Source of the DNA: Fragilaria crotonensis
Taxonomy: Eukaryota > Bacillariophyta > Fragilariophyceae > Fragilariales > Fragilariaceae
Assembly: GCA_022925895.1 (NCBI GenBank)
Contig: JAKSYS010000572.1
Coordinates: 1 to 41,367 of the forward strand
DNA length: 41,367 nucleotides
Direction: 5' to 3'
Made by a program: the position numbers and the translations under genes. Numbering within the stretch: position 1 is the first letter of the stretch; each line of letters starts with the position of its first letter. Positions 1-9,392 of the stretch are shown one piece after another. Below the pieces are notes generated by a model. It was not told the DNA's origin, did no database searches, and saw only the letters and a list, made by a program, of their open reading frames with translations.

Positions 1-1177
1 CGCGATTTGTGCCTCAAACAATTCTTCCAAGGACGTTTCTACCAACGCCTGCAATTGCATCCTCATTTGCAACCGATAATTGGATACGAGCGGTAAACCT
101 GCCGATGCCAGAGTTTCACTGTCAAATCCCTCCAACACCTTGGAAAGAAGCGCTTCCGCGGCCTCGCCAAAGCCGTCGACCAGCAGTCCTCTGGAGACAC
201 GAGCCTGAAAGGATGCCACCTTGGCACGAACTGTCTTGGCCTGCTTGGCATAGGCCTGACGGCAGGTCAGAAAGGCTTGGGCCGCCATGGGCGAGTCCAA
301 GGCTTCCGATGCGACACCTGATTCCTTGATTCTGGTTTGTGCGTCGGATAGGAGTGATGCGAAGGAGACTTCTTCTTCGGATTGGGCAGCTTAGGCCGCA
401 GCAGCCTCCTTGGCAGTAGCAAGGACCTACATTTGGCAAAGGTAATGTTTGTGTGAGCGACTCGTTTGAAGGTGTGCACAGCGGTGCACAGAAATATGCG
501 TCCAGGAAACTTACCGATTCGGCATCTTCCGGAGTCTGCAAGGCAACAATTTGCAATTGATACATGTCGTTGAATGACACCTTTTCCAAAGATTCGACTG
601 CCACGGCATCGAAAATTGCTCGCACTTCCGTTGCGATTTCCTTCTCCAATGATTCTGGAGCAAGCACACCTTCGACCAATCCAAGGAGTAAGAGCTGTCG
701 CTCGGACGGAAATCTGATTTTGGCGCGGAAGATTGCGGTGAGAGTTCGCGCATGGCGTGAGTGACGTAATCCTCTTTCAATGTCGCCCTGTGTTATCCCG
801 TCCAGAATGATGGCACCTGACATGAGGGATGTGGTTCCCAGGGACAAGCGTTCTCCCGAAGAGGCAGCATTCAAGGTGGCGCCACGGCAAGACAAGATGC
901 AGTCGCTGTCGCCATCACGGAGGGAAAGATGAGGATCATCATTGATGTCGCTGCTGCCGCCGCCGACGATTCCGCTGGGCGAAGGCGTTCCTGGACTAGT
1001 AATAATTCCAACGACGCCGGAAGATACGGAACGATCAGTTGGTATGCGATTGATTGTACTGCCGCTGGAATCGATCAAGGGGGTAGAGGCCTCCGAGAGC
1101 ACCAACAGACTTAGAAGGAAGCTCAGTCGACCGAGATGGCTCAATTGTCCTTGCCGGCTGTGATTAAAGAGCGTCAT
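1..1177 (-). CDS. Secretory protein of unknown function, 5' part (runs off the window), with one in-frame stop
   Basis: Exon 1 runs from the ATG at 1177 down to about 514. It starts with a hydrophobic segment (residues about 15-30) that looks like a signal peptide. A consensus donor GTAAGT follows, and an acceptor ending AATGTAG lies near 434, giving an intron of about 80 nt. Exon 2 is open and alanine/leucine-rich to the window edge in the frame that continues exon 1, except for one TAA at 391-393, eleven codons into the exon. A one-base change to GAA would make it fully open. The protein looks helical, and I recognise no family. The start is the first ATG and gives the signal peptide. The gene is divergent from the MoeZ-type gene at 1798. 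Alternatives are a different acceptor, a sequencing error or a recent pseudogene. The 3' end is outside the window. Confidence 0.6.
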
Positions 1178-1532
1178 GGTCAGGAGTCGAGAGAGATATC
1201 AATTATCACTGATGGATTGGTTCAAACGACATTAGGGCAGGGTTCGTCGTGGAAGCCAATCCTGAAGTACGTGTCGACACTGGTTATGTGCCACATGCAA
1301 TGTTAAGTTGAGGGTTCCACGGGGAACCACCAATTTCGCTGTTGAATGGCGTACGGCGTATGGCCTATGATTTCCTGGATCCAATTGACGACAGCATGAC
1401 AACTGACAACACACCTTCAGCAGCAACCGGTACAGTTGTACAGTACTGGAGTACCATAAGCTCTAGTAGTCCGAATTTGACAAACCACTGTAGACTGTAT
1501 CCACGTCCTACTGTACCGTACAATTCATGTCA

Positions 1533-1586
1533 TGAGTCATGACGTCATGACGCACATGACGAACAGGAAACGTTAAATATTGACGT
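1533..1586. promoter_or_regulatory. Cluster of bZIP/CRE-like sites in a divergent promoter
   Basis: The 620-bp spacer between the divergent starts at 1177 (-) and 1798 (+) contains TGAGTCA at 1533-1539, directly followed by the palindrome TGACGTCA at 1540-1547, and another TGACGT at 1581-1586. TGACGT elements bound by bZIP factors are known CO2/cAMP-responsive elements in diatom carbonic anhydrase promoters. That either gene here responds in the same way is inference from the motif only. Confidence 0.4.
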
Positions 1587-1797
1587 TACAACCAAATCCA
1601 TTCAATCCCAAAAACTTATCTTCCGACTGATGGATTCTCGATCATGTTTGTGGTTCATGATGAGCAGGATCGACGCACATCGATCATCGATCCAAGAACG
1701 TCGATAACATAATACATCACGCATCACACATCGCATCATATACTCAGTGTACACTGCAGTACCAGATATCATTTTCCCTTCCCATTGTGTACCGAAA

Positions 1798-3180
1798 ATG
1801 AACCTTCTGCAACGACTACTTCTCGTAGTGCTGACGACAGTTGGTATGCACACTTCATTCACGTTGTCGTTCGCTAGTGCGTTCGTCCCTTCACTGTTGT
1901 CATACAACCTCAAGTACGCAACACTCTCAACAATAACAAAGACAACCGCGCTTGGATCCAGTCAAAAACTCTCAAACGACGAAATATCCCGCTACTCTCG
2001 GCATTTGGTACTTGGCGACGTTGGCATGAAAGGCCAACAAGCCCTCAAGGACGCCTCTGTCTTGGTCGTTGGTGCCGGCGGCCTTGGAAGTCCCTGTCTT
2101 TTGTATCTGGCTGCCGCAGGAGTTGGACACATTGGTATTGTCGATGCCGACACGGTCGATGCTTCCAATTTGCAGCGACAGATCATTCATGGGACAGCCA
2201 CGGTCGGTCGGACTAAGGCACAATCCGCACGTGACCGATTGCTAGATTTGAACCCGCACGTGCAAGTGAGGATTTATGAAGAAGAACTCACCGCGGCCAC
2301 GGCCATGAGGATTGTCGGTGAGGGATTCTCACCTGAAAAAGAGTACAATGTCGTTGTGGACGGGAGCGACAATTTTCCTACCAAGTATTTGATCAATGAT
2401 GTTTGTGAAATTTTAGGTATAACATGGATCTATTCGGCGATTCTGGCGTTTGAAGGACAACTCTCTGTCTTTAATCTAGACGGTAAGGGACCCACCTATC
2501 GCGATTTGTTGCCCGTTCCACCTCCCCCCGGCGATGTCCCAAGCTGCGCAGAAGGTGGTGTGCTGGGTGTCCTTCCCGGTACCATGGGATGTTTGCAAGC
2601 GAATGAAGCCATCAAGTACATTTTGGGTCACACAGAGGGACTTGCATCCGGGCGTGTCATTGTGTTCAATGCCATGACAATGCAATTCAAAGAAGCTGGA
2701 CTTGCCAAATCGCCGAATCGAGTGCCAATTACAGAGCTTATTGATTATCAAGGATTTTGTGCTGGGCCTAAGGCAGTTACGACGGCGGCTGTTGCTCCTA
2801 CAGACGCCCCTGTCCGGACAATGGACGAAGGAGAACAAGAAGAGTCGACCACGCCAAAGTTTCACAGTCTGGAACCCACAGAGTGCCTGAAAAAACTATC
2901 CTCGGGATGGTCTCCTTGGGTATTGGACGTTCGACTGAAAACTGAAAACGACATTGTCGCTCTACCGTTTACAGATCATGTTTCAAGCCATCGCACGGTG
3001 CATGTCGCAGATATCCCAAGGACCGGAGACGTCCTCGTATATTGCAAAGCCGGAGTGCGTGGGAAAAGGGCATGTGTTCGCCTCATTGAGCAAGGCGTGG
3101 ACCCGAACCGACTCTACAAGTTGGATGGAGGCATTATGCGGTGGCAGAAAGATGTCGATCCGAGTATGCCTCGGTATTGA
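1798..3180 (+). CDS. MoeZ/MOCS3-type sulfur-carrier adenylyltransferase with rhodanese domain, probably plastid-targeted
   Basis: The 460-aa protein would adenylate the C-terminal glycine of a ubiquitin-like sulfur carrier (ThiS/MoaD type) and pass sulfur to it through its rhodanese domain. Visible parts are: a hydrophobic leader with ASAFVP at residues 26-31, the diatom plastid-import motif; a ThiF/MoeB domain with the nucleotide loop GAGGLGSP at 92-99 and DGSDNFPTKY at 188-197; the PSCAEGGVLG motif with the conserved Cys 250; and a C-terminal rhodanese domain with active loop CKAGVR (Cys 416). The four zinc cysteines of human MOCS3 are absent: the first pair reads T-Y-R-D. This matches mycobacterial MoeZ-type enzymes better than cytosolic Uba4. 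The ATG at 1798 is chosen because it starts a clean signal peptide; upstream in-frame codons are not ATG. The frame is intact and intronless. Confidence 0.88.
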   Translation: MNLLQRLLLVVLTTVGMHTSFTLSFASAFVPSLLSYNLKYATLSTITKTTALGSSQKLSNDEISRYSRHLVLGDVGMKGQQALKDASVLVVGAGGLGSPCLLYLAAAGVGHIGIVDADTVDASNLQRQIIHGTATVGRTKAQSARDRLLDLNPHVQVRIYEEELTAATAMRIVGEGFSPEKEYNVVVDGSDNFPTKYLINDVCEILGITWIYSAILAFEGQLSVFNLDGKGPTYRDLLPVPPPPGDVPSCAEGGVLGVLPGTMGCLQANEAIKYILGHTEGLASGRVIVFNAMTMQFKEAGLAKSPNRVPITELIDYQGFCAGPKAVTTAAVAPTDAPVRTMDEGEQEESTTPKFHSLEPTECLKKLSSGWSPWVLDVRLKTENDIVALPFTDHVSSHRTVHVADIPRTGDVLVYCKAGVRGKRACVRLIEQGVDPNRLYKLDGGIMRWQKDVDPSMPRY

Positions 3181-4019
3181 GGACTTGTAGTCCGTGCATT
3201 ATTGCTCGACCACAAAAATCGAAACTGCGCGTCGCACATTACGCGCGACGATATTGCTACTGGTAGATGAGGCCTCCGTATACTCTATTGCCTCATAGTA
3301 GTACCATTGCATTGTGAATGGTTGACGCCAAGTTGCTCATCTAAGACGACACCACAACCGAAAATCACAGTCAAGATGCAAAACGTGCTAGCTAGTAGCA
3401 TAGTCCGAGTGGACGGTGTGATGAGGGAGATATTCAAGCCAACGACTGTATGTTTTACATGCGTATGCATACATACAGCACTGTGATCGAGAGATCCAGC
3501 TAACGTTTACCACTGCTAATTTCATGATAGCCATGTAATCTTTGTTCCGGAGTCCAACGACCCACGAGCCACGAGGGACCTTCGAGTTCGAGAGACAGAA
3601 GCATGTACGCTTATCATGTACTCGAAGTACTGGTCTAGAGTAGGGCATACTCCAGTAATTCTTAATTATGTGATATGCGATGTGCACAAGTACTTGTAAC
3701 TTGTATGTCATAACCACAGAGTCCCTCAGCTTCCCTCATGCCCACACACGCCTCAACTGCAGATACCGATGATCCAGTACGTTGCACTACCGGTAGTGAT
3801 ATGGACATAAGGACCAGATTTTCAAAACAGTCATGGTCATCCGAGCCATATGAATATAGAATATATCGGGAATCGGGATTCGGGATACAAATTAGCAGGA
3901 CGTGTGAGAAACGCCAAGTATTCTGTCTGGATCTTCGGTCGATCACAGCTTTCGGGTTCATCATTGCTCGCCACTTAGACTCTACATCGACTGGGTTCTA
4001 GAGAGATCGATACAAGAAA
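3181..4019. other. Intergenic, no gene recognised
   Basis: Small open frames here (for example 3738-4001) lack a recognisable domain, codon pattern or targeting signal. The stretch is AT-leaning and contains several GTAC-type words. It should hold the 3' UTR of the MoeZ-type gene and the promoter of the permease gene. Confidence 0.5.
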
Positions 4020-5391
4020 ATGACTTTTGCCACGAAGCTATACGCGCACAGGGGTGCATTGCTCCGGTTCGGCCCAACTGCACTAGTTCACATCGTATGG
4101 TGGACTTGGGCGCTCCTAGATCCTGTAACTCGACTCGGCACATTTACCGAACCAACTCCATACAAAGGAAGCTACTATTACATGAGTATAACAATGGTCT
4201 TTGGATCCCTCGTGGCTGGATCTACGTCGGAGGGTGGTGGGGCAATTGCCTATCCAGTGAGTTACGCCAGAGACGACCTATGCTTTCACGACATGTGACG
4301 CCGACACTGAGCTTACCGGTCCTGTTGTCCAGGTCATGTCTTTGCTGCTTGGTGTGCCTCCTATATTGGCGAGGGACTTTTCCTTTTGTATACAGTCTTT
4401 TGGGATGACAGCGGCATCCATGACAATATTAGGCCTGCAGGTTCCTGTTGACCACGAATCACTAATATGGGCCACGCTTGGGGGCGCCCTGGGTCTGGTG
4501 TTTGGATTGGTCCGTATTGCTCCTTTTCTAGCACCACCATACGCCAAACTTTCCTTTGTCAGTGTCTGGATGACCTTTGCTATGGCCCTCTTCAAATTAA
4601 ATGCCAGAGGACGTGATCGAAAAGTTTACAGTAGCGCCCTAGAGGCTGATGAGGCAGTCATCCGCACCTTCTCAGACAAAGATCCTTCTGATAATTTTGA
4701 GGACGATGGTACTCATTCTGGAGAAGGAGACAACGATCTTTTTGCAAAAGAGAAAAAGCAAAGAAGAGCGAGGGCATGGGTCCTGTTTTTTACTGGCTGT
4801 TTCGGTGGTATTTGCTCATCCGTGGCTGGGTCAGGTCTCGACATTGCAACCTTCTCTATTCTCACTCTCTATTATCGAGTCTCAGAGAAGGTCGCCACTC
4901 CGACGTCGGTTGTTCTTATGGCTGTGAATGCAATGCTTGGTGTCTTCTGTCGCCTGGTCCTTGGCCTTGGCGGCGCTTATGCTCCCGGTGAACAGGGCAC
5001 CCTTTGGAAATTTGTCTCTGTTTGCATTCCCGTCGTGGTAATCGGCGCTCCGGTTGGCGCAACAATCGCGTCTGTGATTGGTCGACATTGGCTGGCGTAC
5101 TTCATCTACGTTCTCAATACCGTTCAGTTTATATCAGCACTCGCGATCATCAAACCTTGGTCGAAGCCGCCACCTGACGATGTCAGGTTGTGTGCGTTAG
5201 TCGCGGTGATCACTGTTTTTGGTTCGCTTTTCTTTTCCAAGGTGGCTTTCTGGGGCAATGAGCGAGGGGAATGCGATGGAGGGAGTCGAAAGCCTGATGG
5301 GGGGTGTGAGCTCAGCATACTTCTGGATTCTAGAGACGAGTCTGGTGGTGAAACCGACGATTATGATAGACCCAAATCTGGAATGGTGTAG
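4020..5391 (+). CDS. TauE/SafE-family membrane permease, one intron
   Basis: Two exons (4020-4256 and 4333-5391) are separated by a 76-nt intron with donor GTGAGT and acceptor TGTCCAG. Splicing joins the frames exactly, giving 431 aa. The protein is polytopic and has the two-half architecture of the TauE/SafE (sulfite/organosulfur exporter-like, DUF81) family. The first half carries GSTSEGGGAIAYPVM near residues 67-81. The second carries CFGGICSSVAGSGLDIATF near 235-253. A charged, acidic cytosolic loop (about residues 170-222) separates the halves. Members move anions such as sulfite, sulfoacetate or other organosulfonates; the substrate here cannot be read from sequence. The start ATG precedes the first hydrophobic helix, and no plastid motif is visible. 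An AATAAA at 5478-5483 may be its poly(A) signal. Confidence 0.85.
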
Positions 5392-5884
5392 TTTCTTCGT
5401 TTGGCGTTTAAAGCATGCATTAACGCATTAACATACAAGTTAATAATGCTTGTTTCCTACGGAGTACTGTTAGCTGTAATAAATGTAATCCGAGTATGCA
5501 AAGCAAGTTCTTGGTTCGAATGGTCTGGTCCATGAGCGGTATTCTTTCGTCTTACGAACGAAGCTATGCATACATACTTTTAAAACAACCAGCTTGTATA
5601 CTCAGTGTACAGTGTACGGTGTACTGGAACAACGATCGATTCAACGGATTCAAACGATGACTAACTCTGACTCACAATTCACAATCTCACTTGTTCCTTG
5701 TTCCCCATGCTCGAGTATCGGTAATGTAAGACGGTGGTACTCCAGTCCATTCTCTGTAGGGTAGCGTTATTCGTATGGAAGTGACATGCAGGTCGACGAA
5801 TGTTGACAATGAGCAATTTTTTTTTCAACGTTGTGACTTGAGACCGTACAATATTGATTACATCTTCGTCCACGGGTATCAACG
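5392..5884. other. Intergenic with candidate poly(A) signal and T-tract
   Basis: AATAAA at 5478-5483 lies 87 nt after the permease stop and is a candidate polyadenylation signal. GTAC-rich words cluster near 5595-5625. A run of nine T ends about 60 bp before the next ATG. No gene is seen. Confidence 0.4.
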
Positions 5885-6349
5885 ATGATTTTCTCTCGAT
5901 ATGCGCTTGCCTTGCGAGCAACTAGTCGGGCTGTCCCACGGAGAATGTTCTGGTCTTCGAAATTTAGCAAGGACGGTACACTTGAAATGATAGTGGGAGT
6001 CTCGATATTAGTCGCGGTGGCGGTCGACCAAGGATTGTTGTATCAACAAAATCAAAATCGCGAAGCATTCCTCAATCAACTCCGGAGCGAATTTAAAACT
6101 TCTCAGAACTCACAAGAGCAGAATGATTGGTACAGCATGCCAACGTTGTTTCTTTGCATCGTGCGCAAGAAGCCTCTGAATCTAGATGGTTTCAAATGCT
6201 TGACAGGAGTCGACGTTGGTGACACAGTACAAGTGCTACAAGAGAAAGTGGGACCCGGTGAGATGTACAATCTTTGCCGCAGCGTCGATAGTAAAGGACG
6301 AGCAATATCGGTGGGTTGGTTTCCAACACAATGTCTAGAAAAGAAATAA
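5885..6349 (+). CDS. Small single-pass membrane protein with SH3-like C-terminal domain, possibly mitochondrial
   Basis: The 154-aa frame is intact. The N-terminus (1-30) is rich in Arg, Ser and Ala with no acidic residue before position 30, as in mitochondrial presequences. One hydrophobic helix follows (about 34-50), then a charged linker rich in Gln and Asn. Residues about 86-152 look like an SH3-type beta barrel: GDTVQVL at 112-118, followed by a G-rich segment and GWFPTQCLE at 144-152, the usual pattern of an SH3 RT-loop end and terminal strands. I do not recognise the full-length family. The stop lies 19 bp from the stop of the convergent hydrolase gene, so the 3' UTRs must overlap. Confidence 0.65.
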   Translation: MIFSRYALALRATSRAVPRRMFWSSKFSKDGTLEMIVGVSILVAVAVDQGLLYQQNQNREAFLNQLRSEFKTSQNSQEQNDWYSMPTLFLCIVRKKPLNLDGFKCLTGVDVGDTVQVLQEKVGPGEMYNLCRSVDSKGRAISVGWFPTQCLEKK

Positions 6350-6368
6350 GATAATTATACAACGCTCC

Positions 6369-7184
6369 TCAAAGAAACGCACGGACTTCCTTAACAAATA
6401 AGTCAGGACTGTCAAGATAACATGGATGCTTGCCCGGGATTTCAACCACCTTGGCATGACTGTATGTGCCGAGGATGTTTGATAAGAGCCCTCCCGATTT
6501 GTCTTCGTCACCGTGGATGGCTAAGATTGGCAACCACTTCCCAATCTCGCTCAGCTTGTCTTTATCGGCTTGGGCAATCGCGCGAGAAGCCACCGGGATC
6601 CACTTGTGAATGTATTCCTCAAGCTCAGGAGTGTCGCTCAACCAGTCTACAATCGTGTTTCCCGACGCCGAGGGTGTGATGATGTCGACAGGTATGTTGC
6701 AGATTCCGTCATGCTTTAAAGCATCCAACACGTGTTTCAATTCTTTGCGGCCAGCTCTCGTGGACAGGTCGAGAGCTGTGACAGAATAGTGGTTGCATAG
6801 CTTTTGAAGCAATCCACTGGTTCGCCAATTCTCTTTAGAAAATGATGACCCATGTAAGAGCACAAGATCTGTTTTCGTTGCTGACGACGAGGGTGAACAG
6901 TGCAGGTATGGGATTCCCCCGGCAGTTCCTTCTATGATAGCACCTAACGTTGACTTTGATGCCTCGTCTTTGCTACCAGCGAGGACTAATGTATTTTCCT
7001 CAGTTGGCGAACTCCATCCAAGGAGATCTGACGAATACCACCCCACAAGCAGAACGAAGAAAATAAGGCCGTTTGCAACAACGGTGAAGCGAATAATGTT
7101 TGACATTCTTGAATTGTTGTCCTTCATCTTCCTCGCATGGCCTTGTAAGCTCGGCGTGTGGCGCATTTTGTGCGATCGAAGCAT
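6369..7184 (-). CDS. ABHD14-like alpha/beta hydrolase, membrane-anchored
   Basis: The 271-aa protein starts at the ATG at 7184; codons further upstream in frame are not ATG and run into the adjacent transposon. A membrane anchor lies at about residues 34-52. The alpha/beta hydrolase fold follows: LVLLHGSSF (oxyanion region) at 107-115, nucleophile elbow PSASGN with Ser 174, acid region HGDED with Asp 228, and GKHPCYLDSPDLF with His 253. The SxSG elbow and the HxCYL segment match ABHD14/CIB proteins, where human ABHD14A is likewise membrane-anchored. The catalytic triad looks complete, so an active hydrolase or deacylase is likely; the substrate is unknown. The gene is convergent with the SH3-like gene. 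A Mutator-like element begins 22 bp beyond the start codon, so the present 5' leader and promoter probably include transposon DNA. Confidence 0.82.
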   Translation of the reverse strand: MLRSHKMRHTPSLQGHARKMKDNNSRMSNIIRFTVVANGLIFFVLLVGWYSSDLLGWSSPTEENTLVLAGSKDEASKSTLGAIIEGTAGGIPYLHCSPSSSATKTDLVLLHGSSFSKENWRTSGLLQKLCNHYSVTALDLSTRAGRKELKHVLDALKHDGICNIPVDIITPSASGNTIVDWLSDTPELEEYIHKWIPVASRAIAQADKDKLSEIGKWLPILAIHGDEDKSGGLLSNILGTYSHAKVVEIPGKHPCYLDSPDLFVKEVRAFL

Positions 7185-7197
7185 ACACGAGGAGGGT

Positions 7198-7206
7198 GTG
7201 TTCAAG
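7198..7206. repeat. Left target-site duplication of the Mutator-like element
   Basis: GTGTTCAAG directly abuts the left inverted repeat and recurs exactly at 8391-8399 directly outside the right inverted repeat. Nine base pairs is the typical Mutator-superfamily duplication length. Confidence 0.85.
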
Positions 7207-7266
7207 GAGAAAGCTTAACGTCTAGATATTTCGATCTATTTAGAATCTATATCGAAGATAAAAGTA
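7207..7266 (+). repeat. Left 60-bp terminal inverted repeat
   Basis: It begins GAGAAAGCTTAACG and ends GATAAAAGTA. It matches the reverse complement of 8331-8390 with mismatches at only two positions (the third base and one interior T/C). Confidence 0.9.
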
Positions 7267-8330
7267 TATACTTTTGTATACATTCATCTTCATTTGTCCT
7301 TCAGCCCCATGGACGTCATCAGCTTTGTTCGTTCACCAATCAGAGTGCTAGTTGAAAGGGGTGTTCGCAAGTGCGCGCTGGCACGGTTGCCAAATTTTGT
7401 TTAACACATCCGATGATCACATGTGATGAATTGATGAATACCACAACAGTTGAAACATGTGTTGTGCCTCCAGTGGGTTGTGCTACTAGCTAGTACTCCG
7501 CGCACGAGGTACAAGTACGATACCCACGTACAACACGAAAGTTCCATCAAAATCGAGCATCCCCATTTTTCTTGGAGACAAACCTACAACGGTTTAATAC
7601 TGAAAGTCTACGAGTTGCTGTTAGCGTTGGTACTACTGGTACATCGGACATCCCGAGAGTATAAAATTCGAACAACGATAGTTCGAATTCATCGTAGATT
7701 CTACGTGCATCCCAGTACTCTGAGTGCTCCAGCGGCACAGTCGAGATTTTATACTGCACACTACAATACTGAAGTGCTCCGCGTACTCGATTCCACTACT
7801 ACAGTGGCGGTATCACGATACCGGTACGCCGGTGAGCTTTCTTTGTCATGAGGCCTTCTCAAACAATGCTTTGAAAGTCAATCAAAAACAGACATGTTCA
7901 CTCCTATTGTCTCTACTACTGACTACAATTGGTACATGTGCTAAAGACACAGATTGGAGAGTAAAAAAGAAGGAGAACTACAGAGATATTACAAGCAGAT
8001 TGTCTGCAGTGGAGGGTCCATTGTCCAAGTTTGAATTGTGGAATTTTGTGATGATATTGTGCATTTGGCGTTCCAAATGCATTCAGGTACATCGTCTACC
8101 GTTTCTACTTACCTGCGTAGGTGTATACCAGACCTTCCGTTGGTTTCAACTTCGGATTTGGGCGCGGCTAAAACGAACAAATGATTCAAAAGCACCAACG
8201 TAGAAGTCAAAGTACCCCAAGTATGACATATTTGGACTTATCGATGCACATGGAATGAGATTTTAAGTGAACCGAGGGGTTCGTATCGATGACGTTCACA
8301 TGACGTTATAATCATCTGTTCGGGAAGGGT

Positions 8331-8390
8331 TACTTTTATCTTCGATGTAGATTCTAAATAGATCGAAATATCTAGACGTTAAGCTTTATC
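8331..8390 (-). repeat. Right 60-bp terminal inverted repeat
   Basis: Reverse complement of 7207-7266 with two mismatches. Similarity stops abruptly on the inner side, which fixes the inner boundary. Confidence 0.9.
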
Positions 8391-8399
8391 GTGTTCAAG
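8391..8399. repeat. Right target-site duplication of the Mutator-like element
   Basis: GTGTTCAAG, identical to 7198-7206. Confidence 0.85.
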
Positions 8400-8558
8400 T
8401 TCAAGTATAGTACTTGTACCTGTACATTCTTCTTGGTTCTCGAGCACGAGTCAACCGTGAGCCAAATCGTCCATGACGACGACCTGACTGTGTTGGAACA
8501 TGGAACTCATCGCGTACAGTATGCTGTATCCAGTGGTATGTGTCGTACGAGTCGCCTT

Positions 8559-8563
8559 GTCCT
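8559..8563. repeat. 5-bp target-site duplication of the copia element (left copy)
   Basis: GTCCT immediately precedes the 5' LTR. The same five bases immediately follow the 3' LTR at 16613-16617. Confidence 0.75.
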
Positions 8564-9148
8564 AGTCAAGGTACAGCAGCTGACAGCTGTTATTGTGCCG
8601 TTATTGACGTTGAAATTTCGTCCCCGCCAGCTGAGTCCCATCCGGCTTTGGATACGAAGATTCTCACGCCAACTGTATACGGCGAATCGCCAGTACGAAA
8701 ACTACAGTTGTCCCGGACTGCTTTCCGCCCTCATAACCTCCTTTTCTACAACACCAATTTGTCCACATTAACCCAGTGCAATTCAACTGCAATTTCCCTT
8801 CATGTGCCAACTAATTTCCAACATGTGTCCCTCATCATGTTGGCTAAGTCTGGCCATGTTGCAACAGTTGTTGCGACTGTCAATTCGCTCGTGGCGGAGT
8901 TGGAGCTGACATTTCAATGCCCTTATCAGTGGGATGAATGCTTTGAATGTTCACTCCCACAACCCTCTAACTTCGCGAAAGTAGATCGGCAAGATTCAAT
9001 CGGACCTGGATTGAATTGGTTCCTTCAAAGTGAAACCTAGAAATAAGCTCATAAGTTAAACAACACTAGAATTTATAACTCTACGTTTGACCGAACCCGG
9101 ATTTCTACGAACTAGTACGCAGCCTTGATCACGCCGTGTACTTCGACT
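8564..9148 (+). repeat. 5' LTR of the copia element
   Basis: 585 bp, starting AGTCAAGG and ending CTTCGACT. The ends form a short inverted repeat AGTC/GACT instead of the usual TG/CA. It is nearly identical to 16028-16612. Confidence 0.92.
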
Positions 9149-9162
9149 GGTTATTTTCGCCC
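9149..9162 (+). other. Candidate primer-binding site
   Basis: GGTTATTTTCGCCC follows the 5' LTR directly. The first six bases equal the start of the Drosophila copia site, which pairs with an internal initiator-Met tRNA half, but the rest does not match. The tRNA is therefore unknown and this is a positional call. Confidence 0.3.
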
Positions 9163-9392
9163 AATAATAAGACTTACCCTCTAACGCACTTTCCTCTCCG
9201 GCAAGCTCGTTTCAAGTTCCTTTCCAAGGAAGCTACGCTCAGCGTCAAGGCAGGTCTCCTCCGGCGATCCTGCGACAGCCCCACGTCTTCCCAAGACTAG
9301 GCTGATTCATTGCTCTCTGCCAACTCGAGTACGCAGTCAGCAATCTGTTGAGTGGTTGAAGATCTGCTTTCCAAGCCAAGACTCCAATCATC

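Larger units (their letters stand above)
7207..8390. mobile_element. Non-autonomous Mutator-like (MULE) DNA transposon, 1,184 bp
   Basis: The ends are a 60-bp terminal inverted repeat (58 of 60 matching) at 7207-7266 and 8331-8390, flanked by a perfect 9-bp duplication (GTGTTCAAG). Long inverted repeats with a 9-bp duplication are the hallmark of Mutator-like elements. The open frames inside (for example 7450-7851 and 7724-8203) show no transposase motif, so it probably depends on an element elsewhere. The interior carries smaller inverted repeats (TTCGAAC/GTTCGAA near 7670-7690) and TGACGT motifs near both ends (7313-7318 reverse, 8290-8295 and 8301-8306 forward). It inserted 14-22 bp upstream of the ATG of the hydrolase gene. 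Confidence 0.85.

Noticed and set aside
3738-4001. Small gene upstream of the permease
   Set aside because: No domain, leader or codon pattern, and it ends just before the permease start; probably leader or spacer.
7450-8203. Overlapping open frames inside the Mutator-like element as a transposase
   Set aside because: No transposase motif, zinc finger or protein-like composition; they follow from low stop density in palindromic DNA.
8540-9040. Open frame in the 5' LTR as a gene
   Set aside because: It is repeated in the 3' LTR with differing indels and is non-coding LTR sequence.
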